Of a DNA stretch of 64,000 nucleotides, positions 16,846 through 25,976 are shown piece by piece. A model generated the notes under the pieces. That model was not told where the DNA came from, did not search any database, and was given only the letters and a program-made list of their open reading frames with translations. The position numbers and the translations under genes were made by a program. This DNA is from CAYNKA01 sp964397655 (GTDB lineage: Bacteria > Spirochaetota > Spirochaetia > DTKZ01). Every line of letters begins with the position of its first letter. Position 1 is the stretch's first letter. The stretch spans positions 310,001-374,000 of the forward strand of contig CAYNKA010000001.1 in assembly GCA_964397655.1 (NCBI GenBank). Direction: 5' to 3'.

Positions 16846-18269
16846 GTGAAGATCACCGCCACGGAGGTCCCCTTTCCGGGTTCCGACGTGAACGTCACGC
16901 TTCCGCCGAGCTGTTCGCTCAGGTTCCTCACGAGCACGAAACCCATGCTGTCCGTCCTCATGGGATCCACCGACGGAGGTATCCCCGCCCCGAAGTCCCG
17001 CACGCCGAGTTCGACGTCCCCGGCCCCGCGTTTCACGGAGATGGCGAGCTCTCCAGACGAAGTCCCGGGGTAGGCGTACTTCAGCGCGTTCGAAACGAGT
17101 TCGTTCAGGACGAGGCAGAGGGGAAGGGCCCGTTTCAAGTCTATTTCGACCTCGTCGAGATCCATGACGAATCGCACCTTGCCGGGATCCGTCGAATAGA
17201 GTTCGTGGAGCGATTCGGCGAAGTCCCTCACGTATTCGTCGAGACGGATCCGATCCAGGGCTTTGGAACGGTACAGCCTCTCGTAAATCCCCGACATCGC
17301 CTGAATCCTCGTCTGGGCGTCCAGGAAGATGTTCCTTGAATTCTCGTCCGTGAGACGGGAGGACTCGAGCGCAAGGAGGGAATTGACGACGTTGAGGTTG
17401 TTCTTCACCCTGTGCTGAAGCTCCCTCATGAGCACGTCCTTCTCTTCCAAGGACCTCTGGAGGGCCGCCTCCGCCTTCTTGCGTTCGGAGACGTCCCGGG
17501 AAACACCCTGGATTTCCGGTTCGCCTCTTTCTACGTTCAGGTAGTATTTCGTGACGATTTCCGTCCAGACCCTGCTTCCGTCCTTGCGGGTCTCCAAGAT
17601 CTCGTCGGTATAGAAGACTTCCTTCTCCCCTCCTGATTCCAGGAAGGCCTTCATCCTTTCGCGGAATCGGGAGTGAATGCGTTCCGCCTCCTCGCCGGGC
17701 ATGTTGGCTGCCAGGAACATGCCCATGAACTCCTCCTGGCTGTAACCCAGCAGTTTCCCCACCGAAGGGCTCACGTAGCGATAGGAGAGCGTCTCGGGAT
17801 CGAGGATCCACACGACGTCCTTCATGTTCTCCGTGAGGAGCCGGTACTGTTCGACCCCCTTGCTCACCGCCTCGCCCGCCATCCGGTACTCGGTCACGTC
17901 GTCGAGAACCGTGAGTACCGCGTTCGGCTTACCCTCTTCGGGATCGGCCATGGGAACGGAACGTACGCTTATCCATCGGTACTCCTCTTCCCCGGCATTG
18001 AAGATACCCATGACCGCCTGCGCCTCCCTTCCCGTTTCCGGAGCGATCACGGCGGGATGCCGGTCGAAGGGGAAATCCGAGCCGTCTTCCCGAATGGCCT
18101 TCCAACCCGGATTCGGGAAAAGCCTTCCCTGGAGCCGGTCGATGCTCGTGCGCAGGATTCTCGCCGCTGCCGGGTTCGCCCGGGTGATTCTGCCGTCCCT
18201 GTCCTGGAAAATCACGCCCTGGGACATATTCTCGAACAGAAAATGGAAACGGTGGTCTGCCTTCCTCAT
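16839..18269 (-). CDS. Cytoplasmic PAS-PAS sensor histidine kinase (HisKA_2 type)
   Basis: A protein of 476 residues with no membrane segment. Two PAS domains (about 5-120, FENMSQGVIFQDRDGRI, and about 130-260, VWILDPETLSYRYVSPSVG) precede the HisKA_2 domain, whose phospho-acceptor histidine lies in ELQHRVKNNLN near residue 286. The ATPase domain has N-box NELVSNALKYAYP and G-boxes DFGAGIPP and GFVLVRNLSEQLGG. This class often signals to stand-alone response regulators; none is adjacent. The PAS domains suggest sensing of a soluble or redox cue. The gene is convergent to the MscS-like gene. Confidence 0.9.
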   Translation of the reverse strand: MRKADHRFHFLFENMSQGVIFQDRDGRITRANPAAARILRTSIDRLQGRLFPNPGWKAIREDGSDFPFDRHPAVIAPETGREAQAVMGIFNAGEEEYRWISVRSVPMADPEEGKPNAVLTVLDDVTEYRMAGEAVSKGVEQYRLLTENMKDVVWILDPETLSYRYVSPSVGKLLGYSQEEFMGMFLAANMPGEEAERIHSRFRERMKAFLESGGEKEVFYTDEILETRKDGSRVWTEIVTKYYLNVERGEPEIQGVSRDVSERKKAEAALQRSLEEKDVLMRELQHRVKNNLNVVNSLLALESSRLTDENSRNIFLDAQTRIQAMSGIYERLYRSKALDRIRLDEYVRDFAESLHELYSTDPGKVRFVMDLDEVEIDLKRALPLCLVLNELVSNALKYAYPGTSSGELAISVKRGAGDVELGVRDFGAGIPPSVDPMRTDSMGFVLVRNLSEQLGGSVTFTSEPGKGTSVAVIFTY

Positions 18270-18322
18270 CGATACGTCCTTGGAATGAATTCTAATTCAT
18301 TCTAATCTCTCCGTTTCATCAC

Positions 18323-18351
18323 TTCAAATTCTTTCAGTCTTGGGATAAGAT
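18323..18351 (+). promoter_or_regulatory. Possible promoter for the rRNA methyltransferase
   Basis: TTCAAA (18323-18328), a 17-bp spacer and TAAGAT (18346-18351) lie 21 bases before the TTG start. The divergent kinase gene begins about 50 bases upstream. Confidence 0.4.
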
Positions 18352-18372
18352 TGCTCGAAATAGGAAGCAGCC

Positions 18373-19554
18373 TTGTTCGAATTAGATTCATTTTCCATGA
18401 CGGCGAAGACCCTTCCCGGACTCGAGGGAGTTCTCTCGGAAGAACTCGGGGCCCTGGGCGCGAAAGGAACGGAAGAGCGCAGCCTCGCCGTGAGTTTCTC
18501 GGGAGGACTCGACCTTCTCTACCGTGCCAACCTCGGTCTCAGGACCGCCCTCAGGGTTCTCGTGCCCGTGGCGAGGTTCACCGCCGAAACGGCGGACGAC
18601 CTCTACGAGGCGGCCAGGGACCTGGCCTGGGAAACCGTCATAGGACCCGACGACACCATCGCCGTCGACTCCTCGGTCTCGTCCAGGCTTTTTCCCAATC
18701 CGGGCTATGCGGCTCTCAAGGTCAAGGACGGCGTTGCCGACAGGTTCACGGACAAATTCAATCGCAGGCCGTCGGTCGATCCGATTTCACCCGTCCTCAG
18801 GATCAACCTTCGCATCGAGGGCAATTCTGCGATCATATCCCTCGATTCCTCCGGGGAATCCCTCCACAGACGCGGGTACAGGACCGAGAAGAACGAGGCC
18901 CCCCTGAGCGAGACGCTGGCCGCGGGGCTCCTCCTTCTCTCGGGTTGGAAACCGGAAATTCCGCTCTGCGATCCCATGTGCGGCTCGGGAACCTTCCTCG
19001 CCGAGGCGGGTCTCATGGCCTGCAACGCGGCCCCGGGAGGCCTCGGTCGCGGTTTCGGTTTCATGGGCTGGAAAGGCTTCCGCAGGGATCTGTTCGAAAG
19101 GGAGAAAGAGGCCTTCCGACGGGCGAAACGTCCGATGCCGGCCCGGATATGGGGAAGCGACAAGGACCCGAAATCCGTTGAAACCTCACGGAACAACCTG
19201 AAGCGGGCGGGTCTCGCGGGCACGATTACGGTGGAAAGGGCGCGATTCGAGGACACCCGCTCCCCCTTGAAAGAGGGAAACGGAGGCTTCGTCATCATGA
19301 ATCCGCCCTACGGGAAACGACTCGAGGAGGATTCGATCTCCGCGCTCTACGCGACGATCGGCGACACCCTGAAGAAGCACTATTCAGGCTATCGCGCCTG
19401 GATCTTCAGCTCCAACGCCGAGGCCGTGAAGAGCGTGGGGCTGAGGCCGTTCCGGAAAATACATCTGAAGAACGGTCCCCTCGACTGCAGATTTCTCGGC
19501 TACGAACTTTTCTCCGGCACGAGAAAATCGGGCGGCGAGAGCCGGAAGGAGTGA
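18373..19554 (+). CDS. THUMP-domain class I rRNA N2-guanine methyltransferase (RlmL-like)
   Basis: A protein of 393 residues. The TTG start at 18373 is preferred because AGGAAG lies five bases upstream and because the N-terminus FSMTAKTLPGLE then aligns with the FASTARGLE opening of E. coli RlmL. The ATG at 18397 would cut into it. A THUMP domain (about 60-160) is followed by a Rossmann methyltransferase domain with CDPMCGSGTFLAEA near 199 and the target-base motif NPPYGKR near 312. It modifies a guanine of 23S rRNA. The fused second methyltransferase of E. coli RlmKL is absent. Confidence 0.87.
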   Translation: MFELDSFSMTAKTLPGLEGVLSEELGALGAKGTEERSLAVSFSGGLDLLYRANLGLRTALRVLVPVARFTAETADDLYEAARDLAWETVIGPDDTIAVDSSVSSRLFPNPGYAALKVKDGVADRFTDKFNRRPSVDPISPVLRINLRIEGNSAIISLDSSGESLHRRGYRTEKNEAPLSETLAAGLLLLSGWKPEIPLCDPMCGSGTFLAEAGLMACNAAPGGLGRGFGFMGWKGFRRDLFEREKEAFRRAKRPMPARIWGSDKDPKSVETSRNNLKRAGLAGTITVERARFEDTRSPLKEGNGGFVIMNPPYGKRLEEDSISALYATIGDTLKKHYSGYRAWIFSSNAEAVKSVGLRPFRKIHLKNGPLDCRFLGYELFSGTRKSGGESRKE

Positions 19555-19559
19555 CGTCC

Positions 19560-21569
19560 GTGGCGCTTCTACTCGGCATCGACACCGGAGGCACGTTTAC
19601 CGACGCCGTCATCTTCCACGAAACCGAAGGAGTCCTCGCCTCAGCCAAGGCCCTCACCCGGAGGAGGGATCTCGGCCGCGGCATCTCCGAGGCCGTCGGC
19701 AAGCTGCCGGAGGATCTCCGGTCCGGCGTCGGCATGGTCGCGCTCTCCACCACCCTCGCCACGAACGCGATAGTCGAGGGGAAAGGGAGCAGGATCTGCC
19801 TCGTGCTCATCGGATACCCGGAAGACGCCCTCGACCGGGGAGGTCTCGGAGAGGCGATGGGAGGCGACCCCGTGGTTTTCGTCTCCGGCGGCCACACCGT
19901 GGAGGGAAACGAACAGGAGGAACTCGACGAGAAGGAGATCGCGCTCGTCGCGGAACGGTTCGGCGCGGCGTCCTCGGCGTTTGCGGTCTCCGGTTATTTC
20001 GGAGTCAAGAATCCCGACCACGAGATCCGGGCCAGGAGGATCATCCGCGCCGCGACCGGCAAGCCGGTCACCTGCGGACACGAACTCTCGAGGAGCCTCC
20101 ACGCGTCGAGGAGGGCCTTGACCGCAGCCATCAACGCGAGGCTCGTGCATCTTCTCGAGGATCTCATCGCGTCGGTTCAGGCGACCCTCGTGATCCGGGG
20201 CATCGACGCTCCCCTCATGGTCGTGAAGGGCGACGGTTCCCTCGTGGCCGCCGAATTCGCCCTCGAGTACCCGATAGAGACGATCCTCTCGGGCCCGGCC
20301 GCGAGCGTCCTCGGAGCCGCCTATCTCTCCGGCGTCAAAGACGCCGTGATCAGCGACATAGGCGGGACCACGACCGACGTCTCGATCATCCGCGACGGTC
20401 TTCCCCTTCTCAACGTCGAGGGTGCGGTCGTGGGGGGCTTCAGAACGATGGTCGAAGCGGTCAAGATCCGAACCGAAGGCCTCGGCGGCGACAGCGAGGT
20501 GGAGTTCAAGGACGGTGAGATAGCCGTAGGCCCGAGGCGTGTTATCCCGCTCAGCCTTCTCGCTTCCGAGCACCCCGAGGTCCTCGCCGTGCTCGGAAAC
20601 CAGCTCGAAGGCGAGCACCCCAGGCACGGAGACGGGATCTTCGTGGTCAACCTCGCCGGGGACAAGAACGACGAGGCCGTGAACTCGATGCAGGCAGCCA
20701 TCCTCGACGCCTGCCGTTCGAATCCGAGCGCCCTTTCCGATCTCTACGAGAAGGCGGAGGTACGCTGGCTCGTGGACAGGGAAGTGAAGCGCCTCGAGCA
20801 GCAGGGGCTCGTCCTAAGAAGCGGATTCACGCCGAGCGACGCTTCCCACGTTCTCGGCTCGATCGCGCTCTGGTCCCGCGAGGGAGCGGAGCTGGGGGCC
20901 GGAATCCTTGCCAGGAGCATGGGGAAACCCGGCCGCACCGGGGCCGAACAAGTCTCGAACGCCGTAATCGGGAAGCTCCTCGCTCTTTCGGCCTCGGAAA
21001 TTCTCGCCTCGTGCATCGAGGAGAGCTCCTCGGTCTCAGTCGAAAAAACCGGCAAACTCTATCGAGCCCTCGCCGAGGCCGCTTTCGAGGACCGGGGAGG
21101 AAACCCGGCGAGGCTTTTCGACGTGGATTTCAAGCTCGGCATCGAGCTCGTCGCAATCGGGGCGCCCGCGGCGCTCTATTACCCCGACGTCGGAAAACTG
21201 CTCCACGTCGAAACGGTGATCCCGCGCTGGGCCGAGGTCGCGAACGCTGTAGGCGCCGCAGCGGGAAGCGTGGTCCAACGGGCCAAGGTTGTCGTAACGC
21301 CCGCGGCCGGCGAGGAAGAAGCCTTCCGCGTGCATCACGCCGAAGGCGTCAGGGATTTCCCCGAACTCGAGGAAGCTGTGCGGTACGGTAAGGAACGGGC
21401 CGCGGCCGAGGCCGAGTCGAAGGCCAGAAAGGCCGGGTCGGCGGGATTCGAGGTCCGAGTGGAACGCCGGGACACCAGGGCCAGGGCGACCGAGGGCGAA
21501 GTTTTCGTCGAGACCGAGATTCTCGCGACCGCGGTCGGTCGCCCCCGGTTCGGCAGGCTCAGGGAGTAG
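19560..21569 (+). CDS. Hydantoinase/oxoprolinase A-type ATPase (HyuA), stand-alone
   Basis: A protein of 669 residues. The GTG at 19560 is chosen because AGGA (19547-19550) is nine bases upstream; a GTG at 19551 touches the site. The ASKHA phosphate motif LGIDTGGTFTDAV is at the N-terminus and a second one, ISDIGGTTTDVS, near residue 264. It has the hydantoinase_A core, but no HyuB-type partner follows and the downstream gene is convergent. Family members open hydantoins, 5-oxoproline or carboxylate ring substrates with ATP. The function here is uncertain because the partner is missing. The 3' end overlaps ilvN by 11 bases. Confidence 0.8.
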   Translation: MALLLGIDTGGTFTDAVIFHETEGVLASAKALTRRRDLGRGISEAVGKLPEDLRSGVGMVALSTTLATNAIVEGKGSRICLVLIGYPEDALDRGGLGEAMGGDPVVFVSGGHTVEGNEQEELDEKEIALVAERFGAASSAFAVSGYFGVKNPDHEIRARRIIRAATGKPVTCGHELSRSLHASRRALTAAINARLVHLLEDLIASVQATLVIRGIDAPLMVVKGDGSLVAAEFALEYPIETILSGPAASVLGAAYLSGVKDAVISDIGGTTTDVSIIRDGLPLLNVEGAVVGGFRTMVEAVKIRTEGLGGDSEVEFKDGEIAVGPRRVIPLSLLASEHPEVLAVLGNQLEGEHPRHGDGIFVVNLAGDKNDEAVNSMQAAILDACRSNPSALSDLYEKAEVRWLVDREVKRLEQQGLVLRSGFTPSDASHVLGSIALWSREGAELGAGILARSMGKPGRTGAEQVSNAVIGKLLALSASEILASCIEESSSVSVEKTGKLYRALAEAAFEDRGGNPARLFDVDFKLGIELVAIGAPAALYYPDVGKLLHVETVIPRWAEVANAVGAAAGSVVQRAKVVVTPAAGEEEAFRVHHAEGVRDFPELEEAVRYGKERAAAEAESKARKAGSAGFEVRVERRDTRARATEGEVFVETEILATAVGRPRFGRLRE

Positions 21570-22068
21570 GCTCCTCCCCCCTCGTCATGAGGAGTTTGCC
21601 GGTCCTCATGGTCTCCAGGATCCCGTAGGACTCGAAGATCTTGTTCACCGCGTCGAGCTTTTCGGTCTTTCCGGAAACCTGCAGCGTGACGCTCTTGTCG
21701 GAGAGGTCCACGATGTCGCTGTTGAACGCCTGAGCGATCTGGAGGATGTCGGTCCTAACTTCCGGGGCGCAGCGGATCTTCACGAGGGCGAGTTCCCTCT
21801 CGATGATGTCCTCGCCTGTTCGGTCCCTCGCGTGGATCACGTCCACGAGCTTGTTGAGCTGCTTTATGATCTGGTCCAGGGTGGCGGAGTCGCCCGTGGC
21901 CACGATGTTCATGCTCGAAAAGGCCGGATCGGGGGACTCGGACACGACGAGGCTGTCGATGTTGTAACCCCTCCGGGCGAAGACCAGCGCTATCCTGATG
22001 AGGACGCCAGGCTTGTTGCTGACGAAGAGGCTCAGGGTATGCTTCCTGATGGCCGAACTGCTTTCCAT
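21559..22068 (-). CDS. ilvN: Acetolactate synthase small (regulatory) subunit
   Basis: A protein of 169 residues, the IlvH/IlvN length. The ACT domain opens with HTLSLFVSNKPGVLIRIALVF and continues with RGYNIDSLVVSESPD. The C-terminal ALS_ss domain follows with LALVKIRC. It binds valine and regulates the catalytic subunit. The start lies two bases after the ilvB stop, so the two are a tight operon. It is convergent with the hydantoinase gene. Confidence 0.94.
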   Translation of the reverse strand: MESSSAIRKHTLSLFVSNKPGVLIRIALVFARRGYNIDSLVVSESPDPAFSSMNIVATGDSATLDQIIKQLNKLVDVIHARDRTGEDIIERELALVKIRCAPEVRTDILQIAQAFNSDIVDLSDKSVTLQVSGKTEKLDAVNKIFESYGILETMRTGKLLMTRGEEPTP

Positions 22069-22070
22069 GG

Positions 22071-23786
22071 TCAGGTCCCTCCCGTGGGTTTTTCGAGTTT
22101 CTGCTTGGGCGGCTCCAGGATCATTTCGCCGAGGGTTCCGCCAGCGGGGATCATCGGGAACACGTTGGTCTCCTTCTCCACTTCGGCTTCGATGATGCAG
22201 GGGCCGTCCTTGTAGGCGAGCGCGATCTGCAGCATCCTCCGCACGTCGGAGCTCCTCTTGATCCTGATTCCCTTGCACCCGTAGCTTTCGGCGAGCTTCA
22301 CGAAATTGGGGTTGCCGTCGAGATCGACGCCGGACAGGCGGTTCTCGTAGAAGAGGTTCTGCCATTGCCTCACCATTCCGAGGTATTTGTTGTTGATGAC
22401 GAGGACCTTCAGCGGCAGCCTGTGGAGGGATGCGGTCGCGAGCTCGTTCAGGGTCATCTGGAAGCCCCCGTCGCCGACGATCGCGACCACGGTCTTTTCC
22501 GGATTCGCGAGCTGGGCGCCGATTGCGGCGGGAAGCCCGTAGCCCATGGTTCCGGCCCCTCCCGAGGAGAGCCACTGCCTGGGATGGTCGATCTTGTAAT
22601 ACTGGGCCGCCCACATCTGATGCTGGCCCACGTCGGTCGTCACGATGGCCTTTCCCTCCGTGAGCTTCCAGATCTCGTCGATGACGTGCTGCGCCTTGAG
22701 CCTTCCTTCCTTGCGGTACTTGAGCGGATACGTCTTCTTCCATCGGGCGACCTGCTTCAACCACGACTCGGTCTGGCCCTTCTTGACGATTGCGCTCACG
22801 GCCTCCAGGATCGGCTTCGCGTCGCCGACGATAGAGCAATCCGCCACTACCATCTTCCCGATCTCCGACGGATCGATGTCGATGTGGATCTTCTTCGCTC
22901 CGGGACAGAACCGTTCCGGATTTCCGACGATCCTGTCGTCCCAGCGTGATCCGACCGCCATGATGAGGTCGCTGTTGTCGAGCGCCATGTTAGCGTAGGC
23001 GGTGCCGTGCATCCCGGCCATGCCCAGGCTCAAGGCATGGGTTTCGGGAAAAGCCCCTTTTCCGAGAAGGGTGTTCGCCACCGGGATGCCCATCTTCTCC
23101 GCCAGGAAATGAAGTACCTTCTCCGCTCCCGAAATGATGACGCCTTGTCCCGCGAGGATGACCGGCCTTTCCGCCTTCTCGAGGAGCCGGGCCGCTTCCT
23201 CGATGTCCGCGGGAGAGCCCTCCTTCGGGACCTTGTAGCCCGGGAGGTGGAAGTCGTCGGAGAATTCTGGATCTATCATCGCGCTCGAAACGTCCTTCGG
23301 CACATCGATGAGTACCGGTCCCGGCCTTCCGGTCCTCGCGAGATAGAACGCCTCCCGGACTATGCGGGGGATGTCCTCCGGATTCTTCACGAGGTATGAA
23401 TGCTTCACGACCGGAAACGAGATCCCGAGCACGTCGGATTCCTGAAAGGTGTCGAGTCCGAGGTTCTTCGTATTCTGCTGCCCCGTTATCACGACCATGG
23501 GGACCGAATCCATGTTCGCGGTGAGAAGACCCGTTATCGTGTTCGTCGCGCCAGGTCCCGAGGTCACGAGGACCACGGCCGGCTTGCCCGTGACCCTGGC
23601 GTATCCGTCCGCCATGTGGGCCGCGCCCTGCTCGTGCCTCGTGAGGATCAGTTTGATTGGCGAGTCGACGAGGGCATCGAAGATCGGGATCGCATTCCCG
23701 CCGGGAAGACCGAAGATGTATTCCACCTCCTGCTGCTGGATGGCATCGATGATCGCTTCCGCGCCTGTGCGGACTTTCTTCGTCAT
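22071..23786 (-). CDS. ilvB: Acetolactate synthase large (catalytic) subunit
   Basis: A protein of 571 residues. The thiamin-diphosphate fold shows GLPGGNAIPIFDAL, the catalytic glutamate in LTRHEQGAAHMADGYAR near residue 53, and the cofactor motif GDGGFQMTLNEL..NN near 445. It makes acetolactate or acetohydroxybutyrate from pyruvate, the first common step of branched-chain amino acid synthesis. A clear promoter and an AGAGGGGGA site precede it. No leader peptide with a run of branched-chain codons was found in the short leader. Confidence 0.95.
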   Translation of the reverse strand: MTKKVRTGAEAIIDAIQQQEVEYIFGLPGGNAIPIFDALVDSPIKLILTRHEQGAAHMADGYARVTGKPAVVLVTSGPGATNTITGLLTANMDSVPMVVITGQQNTKNLGLDTFQESDVLGISFPVVKHSYLVKNPEDIPRIVREAFYLARTGRPGPVLIDVPKDVSSAMIDPEFSDDFHLPGYKVPKEGSPADIEEAARLLEKAERPVILAGQGVIISGAEKVLHFLAEKMGIPVANTLLGKGAFPETHALSLGMAGMHGTAYANMALDNSDLIMAVGSRWDDRIVGNPERFCPGAKKIHIDIDPSEIGKMVVADCSIVGDAKPILEAVSAIVKKGQTESWLKQVARWKKTYPLKYRKEGRLKAQHVIDEIWKLTEGKAIVTTDVGQHQMWAAQYYKIDHPRQWLSSGGAGTMGYGLPAAIGAQLANPEKTVVAIVGDGGFQMTLNELATASLHRLPLKVLVINNKYLGMVRQWQNLFYENRLSGVDLDGNPNFVKLAESYGCKGIRIKRSSDVRRMLQIALAYKDGPCIIEAEVEKETNVFPMIPAGGTLGEMILEPPKQKLEKPTGGT

Positions 23787-23811
23787 GGCGTTCCCCCTCT
23801 TGAGCCATCAA

Positions 23812-23840
23812 TGAATAACGCTATTTTTCGTAAAAGTCAA
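23812..23840 (-). promoter_or_regulatory. Sigma-70-type promoter of ilvBN
   Basis: Read on the minus strand: TTGACT (23840-23835), 17-bp spacer, TATTCA (23817-23812). The inferred transcript start near 23805 leaves a leader of about 20 bases containing the ribosome site. The leader is too short for classical attenuation. Confidence 0.7.
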
Positions 23841-24001
23841 GCTGTCATTTACGATCATGCTTAATTTCAACGAATATTTCCTTGAAATTTTGTTTTCTTC
23901 GAAAATCATATCGATTTTTAAGCGTTAAATTGGACATTAATGCAGGTTTATCTATCCGGAGTACGATTCAGAAACGATTTTTCTTCGGAATCAGGCGGTG
24001 A

Positions 24002-24030
24002 TTGTCCTTATCATCGCTTCATGGTATTCT
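24002..24030 (+). promoter_or_regulatory. Promoter placed for a leaderless transcript of the prenyl synthase
   Basis: TTGTCC (24002-24007), 17-bp spacer and TATTCT (24025-24030) are followed by six bases and then ATG. The predicted transcript start coincides with the start codon, and no Shine-Dalgarno sequence is present. Confidence 0.5.
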
Positions 24031-24036
24031 GCCCAC

Positions 24037-25098
24037 ATGTTGAAATATCTGGCGGATTCGAAAACTCTCATCATCGCCCGCTTCGATTCCTACCTCGAAG
24101 AAATGAGGACGGATTTCTCTCGAATCAATCGATGGGGTCCCGATGCCCTGTCCCGGCTCCGAGACTACATCGCGGGCGGTAAGATGATCCGAGGCGGACT
24201 CATCAGATTCACGCACGACATGTTCTCCGGCGCGGCAGGAAGCGAAGCATTGTCGGCCGGCGTAGCGATGGAGCTTTTTCAGGCGGCCTTCCTCATCCAC
24301 GACGACATCATGGACAGGGACGAAACGCGGCGCGGCAAACCCTCGATCCACACTCAATACGCGAGGCTCGCAGCGAGCGAGGGAATCGAGAATCCATCCC
24401 ACCTGGGCGAGGCTCTCGGAATCTGCGCCGGAGACTTGGCGATCTTCATGGCATTCGAAATCCTCGGAAGGCTCGTGCTGCCCGAGCACATAAAAAACAG
24501 GCTGCTCTTCCGCTTTTGCAGGGAATTCAGCTACGTCGGCCTCGCTCAGATGGACGACGTGTACCTCGGCGCCGGAGATCGCAGTTCCTCCCGGGAGGCG
24601 ATTCTCTCGCTCTACACCTTCAAGACCGGCAGGTACACGTTCTCGCTCCCCTTCGCGGCGGGGCTCATCCTCGCGGGACAGGACGAGGCGGCCGAAAGGA
24701 CCTTCATGGATCTCGGCGAAAAGATGGGCGTGCTCTTTCAGATCAAGGACGACGAGCTCGGGATATGGTCGGACGAGGGCGAACTCGGCAAACCGGTGGG
24801 CTCCGATCTGTCCGAAAACAAGAAGACCCTGTTTCGCGAACTCCTCTACGCCCGCGTTTCGGAAAGCGAGCGCGCGAAACTCGACGGGATCTACGGTTCC
24901 GAAGAGGTATCTTCGGAGGATCTATCCTGCGTTCGGGACCTGCTCGAGAAGCACGGCATCAGAAAGGAGATGGATTTCTTCGCCGCCGAACTGTCGGAGC
25001 AGGCGGAGGCTCTCATACGCGGTCTTCCTGGCGTCCTCGAATCATGGAAATCGAGGCTCCTCGACCTTCTCGTCTTCATCAGGGAACGAAAAAAATAG
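24037..25098 (+). CDS. Polyprenyl (trans-prenyl) diphosphate synthase
   Basis: A protein of 353 residues from the ATG at 24037. The substrate-binding G-G-K-x-x-R motif is GGKMIRGG, the first aspartate-rich motif HDDIMDRDETRRG lies near residue 90, and the second is FQIKDDELG near 238. It condenses isopentenyl diphosphate with an allylic diphosphate. The first motif is the short DDxxD form typical of bacterial farnesyl/geranylgeranyl enzymes. The convergent ispH gene next door supplies the C5 units. No ribosome site is visible, and the promoter position fits a leaderless message. Confidence 0.86.
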   Translation: MLKYLADSKTLIIARFDSYLEEMRTDFSRINRWGPDALSRLRDYIAGGKMIRGGLIRFTHDMFSGAAGSEALSAGVAMELFQAAFLIHDDIMDRDETRRGKPSIHTQYARLAASEGIENPSHLGEALGICAGDLAIFMAFEILGRLVLPEHIKNRLLFRFCREFSYVGLAQMDDVYLGAGDRSSSREAILSLYTFKTGRYTFSLPFAAGLILAGQDEAAERTFMDLGEKMGVLFQIKDDELGIWSDEGELGKPVGSDLSENKKTLFRELLYARVSESERAKLDGIYGSEEVSSEDLSCVRDLLEKHGIRKEMDFFAAELSEQAEALIRGLPGVLESWKSRLLDLLVFIRERKK

Positions 25099-25105
25099 GC
25101 GGTAT

Positions 25106-25975
25106 TCAGATCGACTCCAGGTATTCCACGATTTCGCGCTCGACGAAATTCGGCGTCGAGGACGACGAGACCACCTGAGCGGTCGTCCATCTTTCGAGGG
25201 GCGGCGCGACGTTCCTAAGTTCCTCGACGCTGTTCACGAAGTACGTTCTCTCGTCTCGCTCTGCCAGGATCTTGAAAAGCTTCGAGGCGTTCGAGGACAT
25301 ACGGTCCCCGATGACGAAGGTGACGTCAACCGACTTTTGGATGAGGAGGGCGTCCTGTTCCCGGAGCGACGTGATGGAACAGATGGAATCGTGCACCTTC
25401 ACCTCCACGGCCTTCGCGCCCAGCACGTCCTCGAGGTCCCTGCAGACCGAATCGAAAAGCTCCCGCTCTCCCGTTGTCTGCGAGATGACGAGGATCCTTT
25501 CGATGCCAGCGGCGGGAAAATTCTCCAGAAAGGCGTGAATGTCGGCTTCCTTCTCGATCACGGTCGAGCCGGTCGCATAGCTGAGGAGTCCCTGCACTTC
25601 GGGATGGTTCAGCTTCCCCGTGATGACGACGTGGTATCCCTGCTGAGCGTGCTTCTCGATTTCCAGCTGTACCTTCTTCACCTTCGGGCAGGTGAGATCG
25701 AGGACCTGATGAGACCGCCGGAGGCTCGCCTCGACCTGCTTTTGGAGTCCGTGCGTGCGGATGACGAGGAGTTCGCCGTGCGGGACGTCGTCGGGCCTTT
25801 CGACCGTTACGACTCCCTGCGTCCCGAGATGGTCGATATAGGTTTGGTTGTGGATGAGGTAGCCGAGCACGTAGATCGTACTCCCGGTATGTGCACCTAA
25901 GGCTTCGAAGATTTTCTTCTCGGCCTGGAACACGCCGGGACAGAAGCCGGAAAACTTCGAACGGAAGACCTTCAT
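25106..25975 (-). CDS. ispH: 4-hydroxy-3-methylbut-2-enyl diphosphate reductase
   Basis: A protein of 289 residues. All three cluster cysteines are visible, in FCPGV (Cys12), LTCPKV (about Cys96) and SICSIT (about Cys197). Other landmarks are YLIHNQ, IRTHG, GKLNHPEVQG, SQTTG and DRMSSNASKL. This iron-sulfur enzyme performs the last step of the MEP isoprenoid pathway, so this organism uses MEP rather than only mevalonate. It starts one base after the pdxT stop and is the last gene of the pdxS-pdxT-ispH operon. Confidence 0.95.
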   Translation of the reverse strand: MKVFRSKFSGFCPGVFQAEKKIFEALGAHTGSTIYVLGYLIHNQTYIDHLGTQGVVTVERPDDVPHGELLVIRTHGLQKQVEASLRRSHQVLDLTCPKVKKVQLEIEKHAQQGYHVVITGKLNHPEVQGLLSYATGSTVIEKEADIHAFLENFPAAGIERILVISQTTGERELFDSVCRDLEDVLGAKAVEVKVHDSICSITSLREQDALLIQKSVDVTFVIGDRMSSNASKLFKILAERDERTYFVNSVEELRNVAPPLERWTTAQVVSSSSTPNFVEREIVEYLESI

Positions 25976-25976
25976 G

